The notes beneath the pieces are model-generated. The model made no database searches. It had not been told where the DNA came from and saw only the letters and a list, made by a program, of their open reading frames with translations. Positions 8,062-17,863 of a stretch of DNA of 60,332 nt are shown here, piece after piece. Source of the stretch: a virus. The position numbers and the translations under genes are program-made. Each line of letters begins with the position of its first letter. The first letter of the stretch is position 1. The stretch is taken from IMG/VR virus record IMGVR_UViG_3300043772_002998, positions 1 to 60,332 of that record. The stretch is one strand, 5' to 3'.

Positions 8062-9696
8062 TCAGAACTTAAAGGCGGTTGTCGTCGGGTCCGCCTCGGT
8101 GAGAGCCTTGACCTCATCATCGGACAGCATCAGATCAGCGGCGGTGAAGCCAAGCCGGAGCAATTCAAGCCAACAGGCTAGCGGACGATTCCAGTCCCAT
8201 GCGGCAACAGGAATCTCGTACTCACTGACAAACCACAACCCGCCGGATTCAATGTGTTTTTGCGTTTCAGGCAAAGAAGACTGAAAAACCTCCCTCGTAT
8301 ATTCGCCGCGGTTGGGTCGAAGGGCAATCGGCACAATGGTATTATCTTCTGTCCTGAAGGTTAAAGGGTTGCTGTAGTCAAGTGGTATGTCGTAGGCCGG
8401 CGCCCGAAAGTAGTAATACGTTTTTGTCGTGTCCACGATTGCCTCTGGTATCGCTACATTAGTTGTGAGGAAGTACGGCGGGGCATCTTGCGGTATGTAG
8501 TTGTCGCGGGCATGCTGATAACTGTTGGCTTTAGTCAACATGCTGGTATCGCCGTCTTCCTTGTGAAACTCGCCAGTATAGTTCTTCAGAAAAGAGAAGA
8601 CCGCTGGAGTCCGCCCCCATCCCGGGGTCTGCCCAGCTGCGTCGCGGTTCACAAGGTATCCATAGCCGTAGGACCGCATTAGCGGATGCCAAACGTAAAT
8701 GCCAATAATATCGGGGCCGCCTGGCGTGCTGAATTGCAACAGGGTTGGCACTTGGTAGGCGTTTGGCGTAAGGTCTACCCTATAATCCTGATTGTATGCG
8801 CCAGTTGGCACCGCGGTTGTGCTGGTGTAGACCTCGCCGTAAGGCACAATATAGTCGTTGTAGTAAACGTCCCAATTCGCAAGCTCTACAATCTGCGTCG
8901 TCCGTATGACCGGGTTCGTATTGACCACCGTGATGCCGGTTGCGATCGTATATTTTTGCTTGATGATGCTGTCCAGTGCCCCCGGCCACGATGGCGCAAC
9001 CCGTATTGACTGGCTGGACACCACCACCGCATACCGAAAATCGGAAAAGCTGGTGCTGGTAACCGTTTGCCTTCCTTCTGAAATGGTGGTCTCTGTGTAG
9101 GTGTCGGGAAATGGTCTCAGTTCATATTTTGTTGGGTAAACAGGCGGCGGGCCTGGCAATGGCGGTTGCTCTTGAAATTGAGCGATAGCATTTGGCGCTC
9201 CTGCTACCTTGCTATAGCTACCGTTGTTTTCGTCTCCATATTCAGCCGATGCTGAATACCCATAAAACAACAGCACAACCCGATCGCCGCCGGCCGGCAA
9301 TGCCTCGTACCATCGCGGAGCGTATGGCAGGTTTATCACTACCGACTGCTCTTTGCTCGCTGTCCATATCAATAGCCTACCGGTTGATACTGGCGCAACA
9401 CCGTCGCGGCGCCACTGGAAATAGGCCCCTGCGACTTTGAATTGCTTGCCAGGGATCCTCGCCCGCACCTCCGACGGTGGGTCAAACTCCGGCACTGCCC
9501 CGCGCCATGGATCGTCTCTTGCTGCCCTGCTGGCTGGGTTGCCGACGAAAGACCGGGCACGTTCCGCCAGCCGTTCCGCCTCGCGCTCTGCCCATCCTTC
9601 CGCCTGTCGATCCGCTAGCCGCCGTTGGTTTGCCAGCTGCAACACCCGGGCGGTCTCACCAACTTCCGAAGGCGTCTGGATGTCAATCCGCGTCAT
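8062..9696 (-). CDS. Large hypothetical virion protein
   Basis: A 544-residue protein. The first 55 residues are a charged helix rich in Ala, Glu and Arg (WAEREAERLAERARSF). The rest is rich in Tyr, Thr, Pro and Val and is probably beta, with repeated aromatic patterns (YGYGYLVNRD, TYYYFRAPAYDIP). The helical anchor plus beta body and its place among tail and head genes suggest a tail or baseplate component. No family is recognised. It overlaps the next upstream gene by four bases. Confidence 0.7.
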   Translation of the reverse strand: MTRIDIQTPSEVGETARVLQLANQRRLADRQAEGWAEREAERLAERARSFVGNPASRAARDDPWRGAVPEFDPPSEVRARIPGKQFKVAGAYFQWRRDGVAPVSTGRLLIWTASKEQSVVINLPYAPRWYEALPAGGDRVVLLFYGYSASAEYGDENNGSYSKVAGAPNAIAQFQEQPPLPGPPPVYPTKYELRPFPDTYTETTISEGRQTVTSTSFSDFRYAVVVSSQSIRVAPSWPGALDSIIKQKYTIATGITVVNTNPVIRTTQIVELANWDVYYNDYIVPYGEVYTSTTAVPTGAYNQDYRVDLTPNAYQVPTLLQFSTPGGPDIIGIYVWHPLMRSYGYGYLVNRDAAGQTPGWGRTPAVFSFLKNYTGEFHKEDGDTSMLTKANSYQHARDNYIPQDAPPYFLTTNVAIPEAIVDTTKTYYYFRAPAYDIPLDYSNPLTFRTEDNTIVPIALRPNRGEYTREVFQSSLPETQKHIESGGLWFVSEYEIPVAAWDWNRPLACWLELLRLGFTAADLMLSDDEVKALTEADPTTTAFKF

Positions 9697-10151
9697 GCCA
9701 CGGTCGTGATGTCATCCACCATCGTAAAAACTTCAATGCTCAGCGGTTGGCCAGGCGATAGGGTTTGATCCTCTGGCAGCATCGGCAGGATGCCCGCCAC
9801 GATGGTGTCCCATGTGGTGGTCCCGCCGCTGACGGTGCCGAGCACAAGGTAAGCCGTATCAAACTGCAGCCCCAGCCCGCCGGAGCTGGCCTGGAAGGTT
9901 GAGAGATTGCCGGTGCCCACCACCATGCCTTGGGTGGAGCTGTAGGCCCCTGCAGGTAGCGTCCATTCCACCCGGGCGTAACCGTTGCTGGCTTGGCTGC
10001 TGATCTCCACCGCGTCCCATTGTGCGGTGGTCGAGTCTTTGGTGAGCGAGGCAGAATTGATCGCCAGGCATAGCCGCGCCTTACGGCCCTGATAGGCGAC
10101 GGCATGAACGCGAAGCAGCTCCGCGTTACTCCACTGCATTGCCAATGTCAC
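9693..10151 (-). CDS. Tail-region beta protein
   Basis: A 152-residue beta-rich protein. It could start at GTG 10151, overlapping the previous stop, or at ATG 10139 (MQWSNAELLRV). It lies between two tail genes in one operon and is probably a minor tail component by position. Confidence 0.65.
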   Translation of the reverse strand: MTLAMQWSNAELLRVHAVAYQGRKARLCLAINSASLTKDSTTAQWDAVEISSQASNGYARVEWTLPAGAYSSTQGMVVGTGNLSTFQASSGGLGLQFDTAYLVLGTVSGGTTTWDTIVAGILPMLPEDQTLSPGQPLSIEVFTMVDDITTVA

Positions 10152-10849
10152 AGGATCACCCCCTTCATGGTTGACGTAAAGGCGCCATTTGCCGGATCAA
10201 AGGCCACGTTATAGACCCCTCCCGGGCCAACAGTTACGGTCTCTGGCATGATGAGCTTTCCGGTCGTTACCGCTTGGCTGGTGACGGTGGTAGAATACGC
10301 TACTGTAATATCAAATGTGTTCGTGGTGACGTTGGCGATAGTGAAGGTGCCATTCATCCACCAGAACGGCAGCTGATCAATCACCACCACGCTGCCATTC
10401 GCCATCCCGTGGGCGGCCTTGGTGAGCGTAGCGGTAACGCTGGTTTGCGCTACATTCGTGATGGATACCTGCCCAGCACTGGAGCTGAATAGGCAGCCGA
10501 TCACGTTCTTACCAATGGCGGTACTGTTGTAAAACACCAGCGACTTGAAGGCAAACCCGCTACCGCTTGCCGATAGCGTCGGGATGAATGACGGATTGAA
10601 CCGGTACGTTCCGCCTTGCCATGTTGCAGGTTCCGTGACGCTGACGTTCACCCCCCCAAGCGTGTAGCCGTTCCCATTCGCCACCTGCGTAACGTCTGAC
10701 AGCACCGTATGGGACTGGATCAGCGGTACGTTAGTGGTTAGCGCCATCTTGACCACATGCACCCCGAGGGCATGGATTCCACGGGACATGGCCGCCGGGA
10801 CGAAGGCATGAAACGGGATGAACCCGCAGGTTCTGGTTACGGTGGTCAT
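10148..10849 (-). CDS. Tail protein with inserted Ig-like domain
   Basis: A 233-residue protein. Its N-terminal half (FVPAAMSRGIHALGVHVVKMALTT, then VLSDVTQVANGNGY) resembles a widespread phage tail family with the pattern GxHxLGxDxxKxAL. The middle (about residues 130-200) is a beta domain of the form SITNVAQTSVTATLTKAAHGMANGSVV. That domain recurs in the major tail protein. ATG 10849 is only 14 bases after a GGAAAGCTAAGGG motif, whose AAGGG may also serve as ribosome-binding site. Confidence 0.7.
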   Translation of the reverse strand: MTTVTRTCGFIPFHAFVPAAMSRGIHALGVHVVKMALTTNVPLIQSHTVLSDVTQVANGNGYTLGGVNVSVTEPATWQGGTYRFNPSFIPTLSASGSGFAFKSLVFYNSTAIGKNVIGCLFSSSAGQVSITNVAQTSVTATLTKAAHGMANGSVVVIDQLPFWWMNGTFTIANVTTNTFDITVAYSTTVTSQAVTTGKLIMPETVTVGPGGVYNVAFDPANGAFTSTMKGVIL

Positions 10850-10853
10850 GCCC

Positions 10854-10863
10854 TTAGCTTTCC
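10854..10863 (-). promoter_or_regulatory. GGAAAGCTAA motif overlapping ribosome-binding site
   Basis: GGAAAGCTAAGGG fills the 15-base gap between two tail genes on the minus strand. At 14 bases from ATG 10849 it is the closest copy to a start. Here it may act mainly as ribosome-binding site. Confidence 0.4.
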
Positions 10864-10864
10864 G

Positions 10865-13732
10865 TCAGGGGTTGGGATATGGCGCCGTCGGTGGCGTGAA
10901 GTTCGCATCCACCACCCGGCCGGGCTCTACCACTACATCGTCAATGTAGCCGGGGAAGATGGCTGCGTATTGATCAGCGCCGCCAACCTGTACGGTAGTG
11001 GTGGTGATGTTTGCAGTACTTGTCGGGCCGGTAATAACATAATCATCGGTGCTCTTGACGCCATTGACGAATACCCTGACGGTTTGCGCTTCCTTGCTCA
11101 CCAGAACATGGGTCCATGTCTCGGTTGGGATGGCATTGCTCAGGGCCTCGGGGGTAAAGTTGTCGTCAAACCAGCCGACGTTCCATTCGCTGTTGTAGTT
11201 GACGACGCCAAGCGCTGAGCTGTAGCCAACGCCAAACTGGGCAATCATGTGCTCGGTGTTGGTGTCGCCGCTGTTGATCCGGATCCATGCCTGCATGGTC
11301 CAGTTGCCGACACCCATTGCCAGCCCTGCACCGGTGGCGGTCACAAAGCCGTCAAAGGCATCAAACTCAGCCGCCGCCCCGCCGAACTTGGATTGCGCGG
11401 TGCTGATTGCAGCATTGCCGCTGGCAACGACCGGGTAGGCGTTGGCGCTGCTATCGACGAAACCGGGCCCGTCGAAGTGCAGGATCAGGGCGGCGGCATT
11501 GCCGAACCCGCCCACCTGGGTGAGGGTTGCCGGATTGGTGGTGATGGTCGCGCTGCTGCCGGTGCCGATCAGGTGGATCCGGCGACCCATGCCGCCCACG
11601 CGGACGCCACCGGCCACCTGGAGGGTCTTTGGCAGCCAGCGTTGCAGCCGCGCCCGAGCGCCAACCCTGGCCCCTCCACGGGCCTGCAGGATGGTGTTAT
11701 ACGGCGCCACAAACCGCGTGGGGGTGATGGTCGCCCGGGGGATCGGCGCCAGTCCCGAGGGGAGCGCCGCGAACAATGCCGACAGGTTGGGGGCCAACGG
11801 ATTAAACCCGGCCGGGATCGCCATGGCATTCGGCGGCCGTGGGTTGGGGTTGGTGGTCACGGCGGCGGCAGCCGGCAGGGTGGTCACCCCAGGCGGCAGG
11901 GGGAAGAATGCCTTGCTGGCGTCGCCATCGACTGCAGCCCAGAACATCGCATCGGTCGTACAGCGGATCCCATCGGCGGCCATTGACCACGTGCAGCCGT
12001 TGACGCGATAGGCCCCGGTGGCGCCATTGATTCGCAGATACAGCACGTCCATGGGCTTAGCGGGTAGGTCCATGGGGTGGAGCTGCAGCCCCTGCCCGTT
12101 GCGGTTGCCGAGTAGAAGGCGGTTCTCGCCCGTGGCGAAGGCTTGCGCCTCTCGATCTGCAAAGCTCTTGATAACCCGATACGCTGGCGGGTTACCTGTC
12201 TTTACCACAATGTCATCGCTGACGTAAGGAGGCGAAAGCTCCACGGCGGCTTCGCTTGCGGGTGAACCCATCGCAAAGACGACCGATGAAACGCTTTCTA
12301 CCGATGGTGAGTTGGCGGATGGATCTTTCGCCAGCGCAGTGGCATTCCGCTCCTGCTGCTTAGGCCGAACCTGCAACCCAAACTCTCGTTCGGTGCGGAT
12401 TCGGGTCTGGCTGCCGTAGCCCACGAGCCGGCCAGCGGCGGCCTCAATAGTTTTCAATGGCTCTCCGTTATCCCTCAGCTTAGCGATTGCGTCTGCGCCA
12501 AATGGCGTGTTGACATATTGAGTTGCATTGCGCGTTGCCGTTCTCGTGATGCCAGACGCCTTGTCTTTATCGTAATAGGTGACACGCCATCCAGTTGTTA
12601 TGGTGCCAACCTGCCTGAATGTCTTGGCATGTGGCCCATTGGCGCCACACGTGGCAAGCAGATCGCCTCTTGGCCCCCATTCCGTAACCCGCTCTTCCCT
12701 CACGTCTGCGGTATCGCCTTCGCCGTCGGCGTTGGCTGCATAGATAAATGTTGTCAGCGTCTCGCGGGTGCCGTTCAGCGTGCTTGACAGCTCACGTCGT
12801 TCGCTAACCCGGTCTTTTGCGTCATAGCTCGTGACCGTAAGGCTGTAATCGTTATATGTGATGTATTCCTTTATTGACTGTCCGGCTTCGTCCGTGTAGG
12901 TATGAATGGCCTGCACGGGGGCACCAAAGACGACTTCCTTTTCCCAGTTGCGCTTTTTGACCTTCTCTTCATCTTCAGTGCCTGGTGTCGGATTCCCGTT
13001 TTCATCTACTTGGTCTGGTTCACGTAGCTTTAGGCTTGAGTACCTAGCAAAGACCGCATCCCCTGGCAGGTCGCCCACGTTCACGGGTGTCATTTCCAGA
13101 AGCTGCCCGTTCGTCAGCAATGGGCCGGGACCTATTGGGTTGCCGCGCTTGCGGATGAACTCAACCTGCTCTGATTCGTTAACCCAGGCGAAGTACCCTT
13201 CGCTATGCGCGATCTTGCCTAGTTCTTCCACGTAGCCGCCGGACATATCCCATTCGTCTACAACCCGCTTGATCAGAAAAGGGAATCCATTTGCGGATGG
13301 GATTTGCAGTTTTGATAGGATTTTTGCCGCCACCCAAGCCGACGACATTGGCAACACAGCCACGCGACGATCAATTTCTGGCACGCTGCTATTCTCCTCC
13401 GTCTCTTTGAGCACCTCCACCGGCGGTTTGCGGTTGCTGTGATACGTCAGCAAACACCCCGCGCTGATCGTGGTGATGTTCTGCAACGGATCCACCTGAC
13501 TGGATAGCACCCGCAGCCGCCGCGGCACCCGGGCGATCCAGTTCGCGCCATCGGAATACGCCAGGCTGATCGGCGACCCTGCGGCGGGCCTATAGGTGCC
13601 GGTGAGCGTGATCGTAGCCTTCGTGAGGCACAGCCCCTGCCCCTGTACGTGGTCTTCCTGGATCGTGACCGGCGACCGGGGGTCAACCGGCCCAAGGCTG
13701 CAGAACACCCAATGGCGCAGGTCCAGGCTCAT
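10865..13732 (-). CDS. Tail tip hub protein fused to a LamG domain
   Basis: A 955-residue protein. The N-terminal 350 residues have the order of phage tail hub or gp27-like proteins: a beta domain, then KILSKLQIPSANGFPF and YVEELGKIAHSEGYFAWVNE, a common hub motif. A proline-rich linker near residue 640 leads to a C-terminal LamG/concanavalin-like domain (about residues 740-950: ALILHFDGPGFVDSS, GNWTMQAWIRI). The latter probably binds carbohydrate. It follows the distal tail protein gene with a four-base overlap. Confidence 0.8.
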   Translation of the reverse strand: MSLDLRHWVFCSLGPVDPRSPVTIQEDHVQGQGLCLTKATITLTGTYRPAAGSPISLAYSDGANWIARVPRRLRVLSSQVDPLQNITTISAGCLLTYHSNRKPPVEVLKETEENSSVPEIDRRVAVLPMSSAWVAAKILSKLQIPSANGFPFLIKRVVDEWDMSGGYVEELGKIAHSEGYFAWVNESEQVEFIRKRGNPIGPGPLLTNGQLLEMTPVNVGDLPGDAVFARYSSLKLREPDQVDENGNPTPGTEDEEKVKKRNWEKEVVFGAPVQAIHTYTDEAGQSIKEYITYNDYSLTVTSYDAKDRVSERRELSSTLNGTRETLTTFIYAANADGEGDTADVREERVTEWGPRGDLLATCGANGPHAKTFRQVGTITTGWRVTYYDKDKASGITRTATRNATQYVNTPFGADAIAKLRDNGEPLKTIEAAAGRLVGYGSQTRIRTEREFGLQVRPKQQERNATALAKDPSANSPSVESVSSVVFAMGSPASEAAVELSPPYVSDDIVVKTGNPPAYRVIKSFADREAQAFATGENRLLLGNRNGQGLQLHPMDLPAKPMDVLYLRINGATGAYRVNGCTWSMAADGIRCTTDAMFWAAVDGDASKAFFPLPPGVTTLPAAAAVTTNPNPRPPNAMAIPAGFNPLAPNLSALFAALPSGLAPIPRATITPTRFVAPYNTILQARGGARVGARARLQRWLPKTLQVAGGVRVGGMGRRIHLIGTGSSATITTNPATLTQVGGFGNAAALILHFDGPGFVDSSANAYPVVASGNAAISTAQSKFGGAAAEFDAFDGFVTATGAGLAMGVGNWTMQAWIRINSGDTNTEHMIAQFGVGYSSALGVVNYNSEWNVGWFDDNFTPEALSNAIPTETWTHVLVSKEAQTVRVFVNGVKSTDDYVITGPTSTANITTTTVQVGGADQYAAIFPGYIDDVVVEPGRVVDANFTPPTAPYPNP

Positions 13733-14505
13733 ACGGCGGCACGGATCTTCGTGAGGGTCAGCGACACGTCGTAGACGGTGCTCACTGCCCCGGCATTGCG
13801 CTTGAGACGTGCGGTGGGGATGCCCCAGCCGTTCGGGAACCAGCTATTAGCCGCCGGGGTGCTCGTGGCGACGGTGGTCTTCACCCACGTCTCCAGGGTC
13901 GGCAGGTGGGCAGCCGTGACCCAACCGCGGACTTCCTTCGTGTCAACGGTCGCAAGGTTGCCGGTGATCACGTGCGCGCCTGCGGCCGATAGCTCCAGCT
14001 GCGGTAGCCCCTCGATATTCTCGGGCCGGGCGGTCAGGTTGATCACAGCCCCGCCAAGCGTGAGGGTGCCGAGGTTGAGGGCCTCCTGTTCCTCCTCCCC
14101 CTCCTCCAGCTCGCGCAGCAGCACCGCAAGGGCCTGGTTGGCATCCACAAGGGTCAATCCTACCCGCGTGAACGGCCCCACCTGCGTCGGCTTCTCGATC
14201 GCACGGATCCAGGCTTGGCGATTGGTCCAGGCATGGGCACCGCTGTAGCCGGGCCCCCGGGCGGTCACCAGCACCACCTCTCCAACGGTTCCGGTGCGCT
14301 CCGGGGCCTCCTGCAGCAACCGGGCGGCAGTCCATGCCCGGAACATGCCGAGCAGGGCATCCGCCTGGGTCTTCTGCAGTAACCCCGAGGGCTGCAGCAT
14401 TTCCGGCGCCCGCCCGCGGTCTACATCCACCCCATCAAACGCCAAGGGATGCTGTTCCAGGTTCGGAAACGTGAATGAGCTGCCGCCGTAGGAGATGGTA
14501 AGCAT
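13729..14505 (-). CDS. Distal tail-like protein
   Basis: A 258-residue protein between tape measure and hub, the usual place of distal tail (Dit-like) proteins that link tail tube and tip. It begins with a compact beta part (MLTISYGGSSFTFPN) and has a second beta domain (LGTLTLGGAVINLTARPENIEGLPQ). It touches the tape measure stop and overlaps the hub start, so the three form one translational unit. Confidence 0.7.
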   Translation of the reverse strand: MLTISYGGSSFTFPNLEQHPLAFDGVDVDRGRAPEMLQPSGLLQKTQADALLGMFRAWTAARLLQEAPERTGTVGEVVLVTARGPGYSGAHAWTNRQAWIRAIEKPTQVGPFTRVGLTLVDANQALAVLLRELEEGEEEQEALNLGTLTLGGAVINLTARPENIEGLPQLELSAAGAHVITGNLATVDTKEVRGWVTAAHLPTLETWVKTTVATSTPAANSWFPNGWGIPTARLKRNAGAVSTVYDVSLTLTKIRAAV

Positions 14506-17500
14506 TAGTACCCCCCGACGCTGCGCAGGATGCCGGCATTAGACGGCAACACCACCCGCACAGAAAAGTCCTTGGCCACCAGGGCATCCATGCGGCCAGT
14601 GAGGCGATTGATCGCTGCATTGAGTTTTCCAAGCCCCGGGATATTGGCCGCCCGCGGCGAACCCATGACCGCCATCGACTGCCCACCACCACCGCGGCGG
14701 CCCATCGCGGCACCAGCGGCCCCGAAGGCCCCGCCAGCGGCGAGGGAAGCAGTGATGCCTGCCGGTAGCACCGTGCCCGCAGTAGGGGGGGTCCAGTAGC
14801 CATTGCGTGGGGCATTGATCAGCGACAGGTTGCCGGAATCACTCAGGAACGATTCCAGCCCCAGTTCGTTGATCTTGTACTTTGTACCAGGCTCAACCCC
14901 GCCGCCGGCCCATCGGGCCTGAGGGACGGTGGCAATCTGCTTGAGAGTTTCAAGCAGGGCCCCGGCGTTGGCGTTGGCGTTGGCATAGCCGGCAGCCAGG
15001 GCGCCAGCGGCATCAGCGGCGCTTGCGGTGGATGTTGCCGCCGCGTCTAGGTTGCCCTGGATCTGGATGGTCTGACCACCGGCGGAAATGAAGCCAGCGG
15101 AAACGGACTGGAGTTCGGTGGCGATCTGGGCTGCAGACCCCGCCGATGCGTCAAGTTTGGTCAGCGGTCCTGATAACGACTGCTCCCATCCCTTGGTGGC
15201 CGCCTGAGCCTTGAGGCCATTGGCCGCGGTCTGCTGTTGCATCCCGAGGGATTGGCGCTCCAAACCGAACACCAGCCCCAGGGTCTGCAACCGCCCACCT
15301 TCCGCCTGTTGCTGTTGTTGCGCCAGCCCGATGGCCTGCCGCTGCAACGCCAGCTGCTGCTCCAACGCCTGCCGTTGCTTGGCCCCCAGCGATGGATCCG
15401 CCATCTGCCCCTGCAGCTCTAACAACCGCTGCTGCTGCTGCAAAGTGTTCTGCGCCGCCGCACGCTGCGCCCCCTGGGCCTCTAGTACCTGCTGCGCTTG
15501 CTTCAACTCTAGCACCTGCCGCTCCAGCTCAAACCGCTGTTGTGCCGCCGCGATCGATGCCTCTAACGCCCGGTACTCAATCGTCTCTGCCCCACGCTTT
15601 AATGACTTGATGTACTCCTCCTGCTCGCTGATCTGATCCACGGCGGCCCCGCGATCACGCATCAGTTGTAGGTGCTGCTCTGCCCCGCTGATCTGTGCAT
15701 TTTGCCGAGCCGACTCCACCGCAAACAGGCTTTCGGATAGCCCCTGCTGCGCCTGTTGCAGCCCCATCAACGCATCCGCTACCTGCTGTTGCGCCCGCAA
15801 CCGGCTTACCGCAAGCTGCCCCGCGGTGTTCTCCAGCTCTACCTGTTGCTGTGTGATCTGCAGCCGGGTTTGCGCCAGCTGCAAGATCTCCTGCCGGCGT
15901 TGCACCTCCGCCCGGGAGCCCTCGGCTTCCAGCTTCGCCAGCTCCAGCACCTTCTGGGCTCGTGCTGATTGGGCGGCCATGATTGCCTTGTCGTTGCCGC
16001 TCTCGGCGCCCTGTGCCTTGGCTGCCTTCAACTTTTCAATCAGTGCATCCTGCCCCCTGATCTCCTCCTGCAGCGCCTGCTTGCGAGCACCGGCCATCAT
16101 CTTATCGGCATCGGCCTGCGTCAGCTTGCCGGCGGTGACCCGATTAATCATTTCCGCCTCAGCTTCAAGCGCGGACACTCCAATGCGCTGAGCATATACA
16201 GCATTAGATTGCTGTTGTGCCTTGACGCTATCGTCTAGCTTGGTTTGCAATGTTTGCAATGCCGAGGCATTGGCGTTAATCTCCCCCCTGGAGTCGCGCT
16301 GTCCTTCGCGGAACTTCTTGGCAAGCGGTTCGATATTGTTGAGCAGTCCTTCAACGGTGCGGGCGTCTTCTTTGATGGTGCCAAAAAGCGGGGTCCTCGT
16401 GTTGCCCGTTGCCGCCTCTGCTTGGCTGAAAATGTTGCGGGCTTCCTGAGCTGTGAGGTTAAACTTTTTCTGCACTCGATCCAGCTCAGTAGCAACCTGC
16501 ACGGCAGCCACTCCAACACCACCCAGTCCGTTCACCGCAAAGCCCAAGCCCCTGGCACTCTCTCCAATCTCAAGTCCCTGCTTTGCGGCAAGAAACTGTT
16601 TGATCTGGGCTGTGATCGCAGGCAGCAGGCTCTGACCCAATGAAGCCTGCAATTCTTCCCATTCATTCCTGAACTGCTGCAGCGTCTGCGCAGCGGTTGG
16701 CACGCCGGACGATGCCGACGTTAAGGTATTTAGACCTTTGGTAAATGCCGGAAAGAACTTATTGGCCGATAGCTGGCCAGTTTCAACCAGCTTAATCATC
16801 GCCGCCGTGCTAATCCCGAGACCCTTCGCCGTTGCTGCTATCGCAATCGGCAGGCGTTCTCCCAGTTGTTGCCGCAGCTCCTCCATGCTCACAGTGCCCT
16901 TGGATGCGATCTGCTGCAACGCCAGGAACGCGCCATTTACCTCATCGCTCGTAAGGCCCAGCGTCTGTCCTGCACGCGACACCGCCGTAAATAGCTCATT
17001 CTGCTGCTGCAATGGCACGTTCGCCGCCGTGGCTGCCGCTGTGAATCGGCCGTAGCTGCTTACAAGATCACGGAACGACAAGCCCAGCTGGTCGCTGATG
17101 CCTCGCAAAAAGCCAAGCGCCTGTCCTGCACCTTGCGGGCCTAGTGTATTTGACAGCCGCCGCGTGGCTGATTCAAGCTGGATCGCCTGATCGATTGAAC
17201 TCCGCAGAAACTGAGCCGCCGAGAACCCGCCCACAAGCGCCATCGCGCCACGCATCAGGCCGATGCCCTTTGCTGCTAAGCCACCCGCATCGCCCGCACG
17301 CCGTAGGTCATTTTCAACCCCTGCGATCTCTTGCTTTAGCTTCCGAAACGATCTAGACCCGATCGCTACTCGTTCCAACTGGCTGGTAAGATCGCTCAGC
17401 TTTGTCCGCAACGCCGAGATACTACCGGTCGCCGCCTGCTCCATCTCCTTCGCAAACTGCCCTAGTGACTTGTTCGCATCCTTCAGCCCCTTGTCCAACT

Positions 17501-17762
17501 TCGCTAGGCGGTTGAAAACTTCATCCGGCACAACCTTACCGCTGGCATCCTCAAACCTGAGCTTCGTCTTATTAAACGCCAACCCGACACGCTTCGCCGC
17601 TGCTTCCGCGTCCCTGACGATCCCATCCAGTCGCTTTTGCGATTCAGCCGATAGCGACTCACCAAATACCTGCCCGCCGGCCTTGCCCGCCTCTTGCAGC
17701 TGGCCCACAAGATCCTTGAGGCCATCCAGGATGATCTTGGCTGAAACCTCAAAATCGGACAC
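14505..17762 (-). CDS. Tail tape measure protein
   Basis: At 1085 residues it is the longest gene. It starts with GTG 17762, preceded by GAGGG. Residues about 170-370 hold the conserved tape measure domain (SRAGQTLGLTSDEVNGAFLALQ, GTVSMEELRQQLGERLP). Residues about 500-880 are a Gln/Ala-rich coiled coil, and the end carries hydrophobic and Gly/Ala-rich stretches. It sets tail length and is ejected with DNA. A late motif lies 33 bases before the start. Confidence 0.93.
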   Translation of the reverse strand: MSDFEVSAKIILDGLKDLVGQLQEAGKAGGQVFGESLSAESQKRLDGIVRDAEAAAKRVGLAFNKTKLRFEDASGKVVPDEVFNRLAKLDKGLKDANKSLGQFAKEMEQAATGSISALRTKLSDLTSQLERVAIGSRSFRKLKQEIAGVENDLRRAGDAGGLAAKGIGLMRGAMALVGGFSAAQFLRSSIDQAIQLESATRRLSNTLGPQGAGQALGFLRGISDQLGLSFRDLVSSYGRFTAAATAANVPLQQQNELFTAVSRAGQTLGLTSDEVNGAFLALQQIASKGTVSMEELRQQLGERLPIAIAATAKGLGISTAAMIKLVETGQLSANKFFPAFTKGLNTLTSASSGVPTAAQTLQQFRNEWEELQASLGQSLLPAITAQIKQFLAAKQGLEIGESARGLGFAVNGLGGVGVAAVQVATELDRVQKKFNLTAQEARNIFSQAEAATGNTRTPLFGTIKEDARTVEGLLNNIEPLAKKFREGQRDSRGEINANASALQTLQTKLDDSVKAQQQSNAVYAQRIGVSALEAEAEMINRVTAGKLTQADADKMMAGARKQALQEEIRGQDALIEKLKAAKAQGAESGNDKAIMAAQSARAQKVLELAKLEAEGSRAEVQRRQEILQLAQTRLQITQQQVELENTAGQLAVSRLRAQQQVADALMGLQQAQQGLSESLFAVESARQNAQISGAEQHLQLMRDRGAAVDQISEQEEYIKSLKRGAETIEYRALEASIAAAQQRFELERQVLELKQAQQVLEAQGAQRAAAQNTLQQQQRLLELQGQMADPSLGAKQRQALEQQLALQRQAIGLAQQQQQAEGGRLQTLGLVFGLERQSLGMQQQTAANGLKAQAATKGWEQSLSGPLTKLDASAGSAAQIATELQSVSAGFISAGGQTIQIQGNLDAAATSTASAADAAGALAAGYANANANAGALLETLKQIATVPQARWAGGGVEPGTKYKINELGLESFLSDSGNLSLINAPRNGYWTPPTAGTVLPAGITASLAAGGAFGAAGAAMGRRGGGGQSMAVMGSPRAANIPGLGKLNAAINRLTGRMDALVAKDFSVRVVLPSNAGILRSVGGY

Positions 17763-17785
17763 GGCAGCGCCTACCCTCGTTCCTT

Positions 17786-17795
17786 CTAGGTTTCC
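17786..17795 (-). promoter_or_regulatory. GGAAACCTAG late motif before tape measure
   Basis: GGAAACCTAG on the minus strand, 33 bases before GTG 17762. It is divergent from and 33 bases away from a plus-strand copy at 17828. The pair is the best evidence that the motif is read with direction. Confidence 0.6.
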
Positions 17796-17827
17796 GCGTT
17801 TGCGCTAGCCCGCTTGCCGTGGCGGGC

Positions 17828-17837
17828 GGAAAGCTAC
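17828..17837 (+). promoter_or_regulatory. GGAAAGCTAC late motif, plus strand
   Basis: GGAAAGCTAC on the plus strand, 36 bases before ATG 17864 of the only plus-strand gene in the structural half. The orientation follows the gene. Confidence 0.6.
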
Positions 17838-17863
17838 GGTTAGATCATCGCCTACCTTCTTCC

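Noticed and set aside
11249-11986. 245-residue plus-strand frame opposite the tail hub
   Set aside because: Antisense shadow of the LamG part, Gly/Arg-rich, without start signals.
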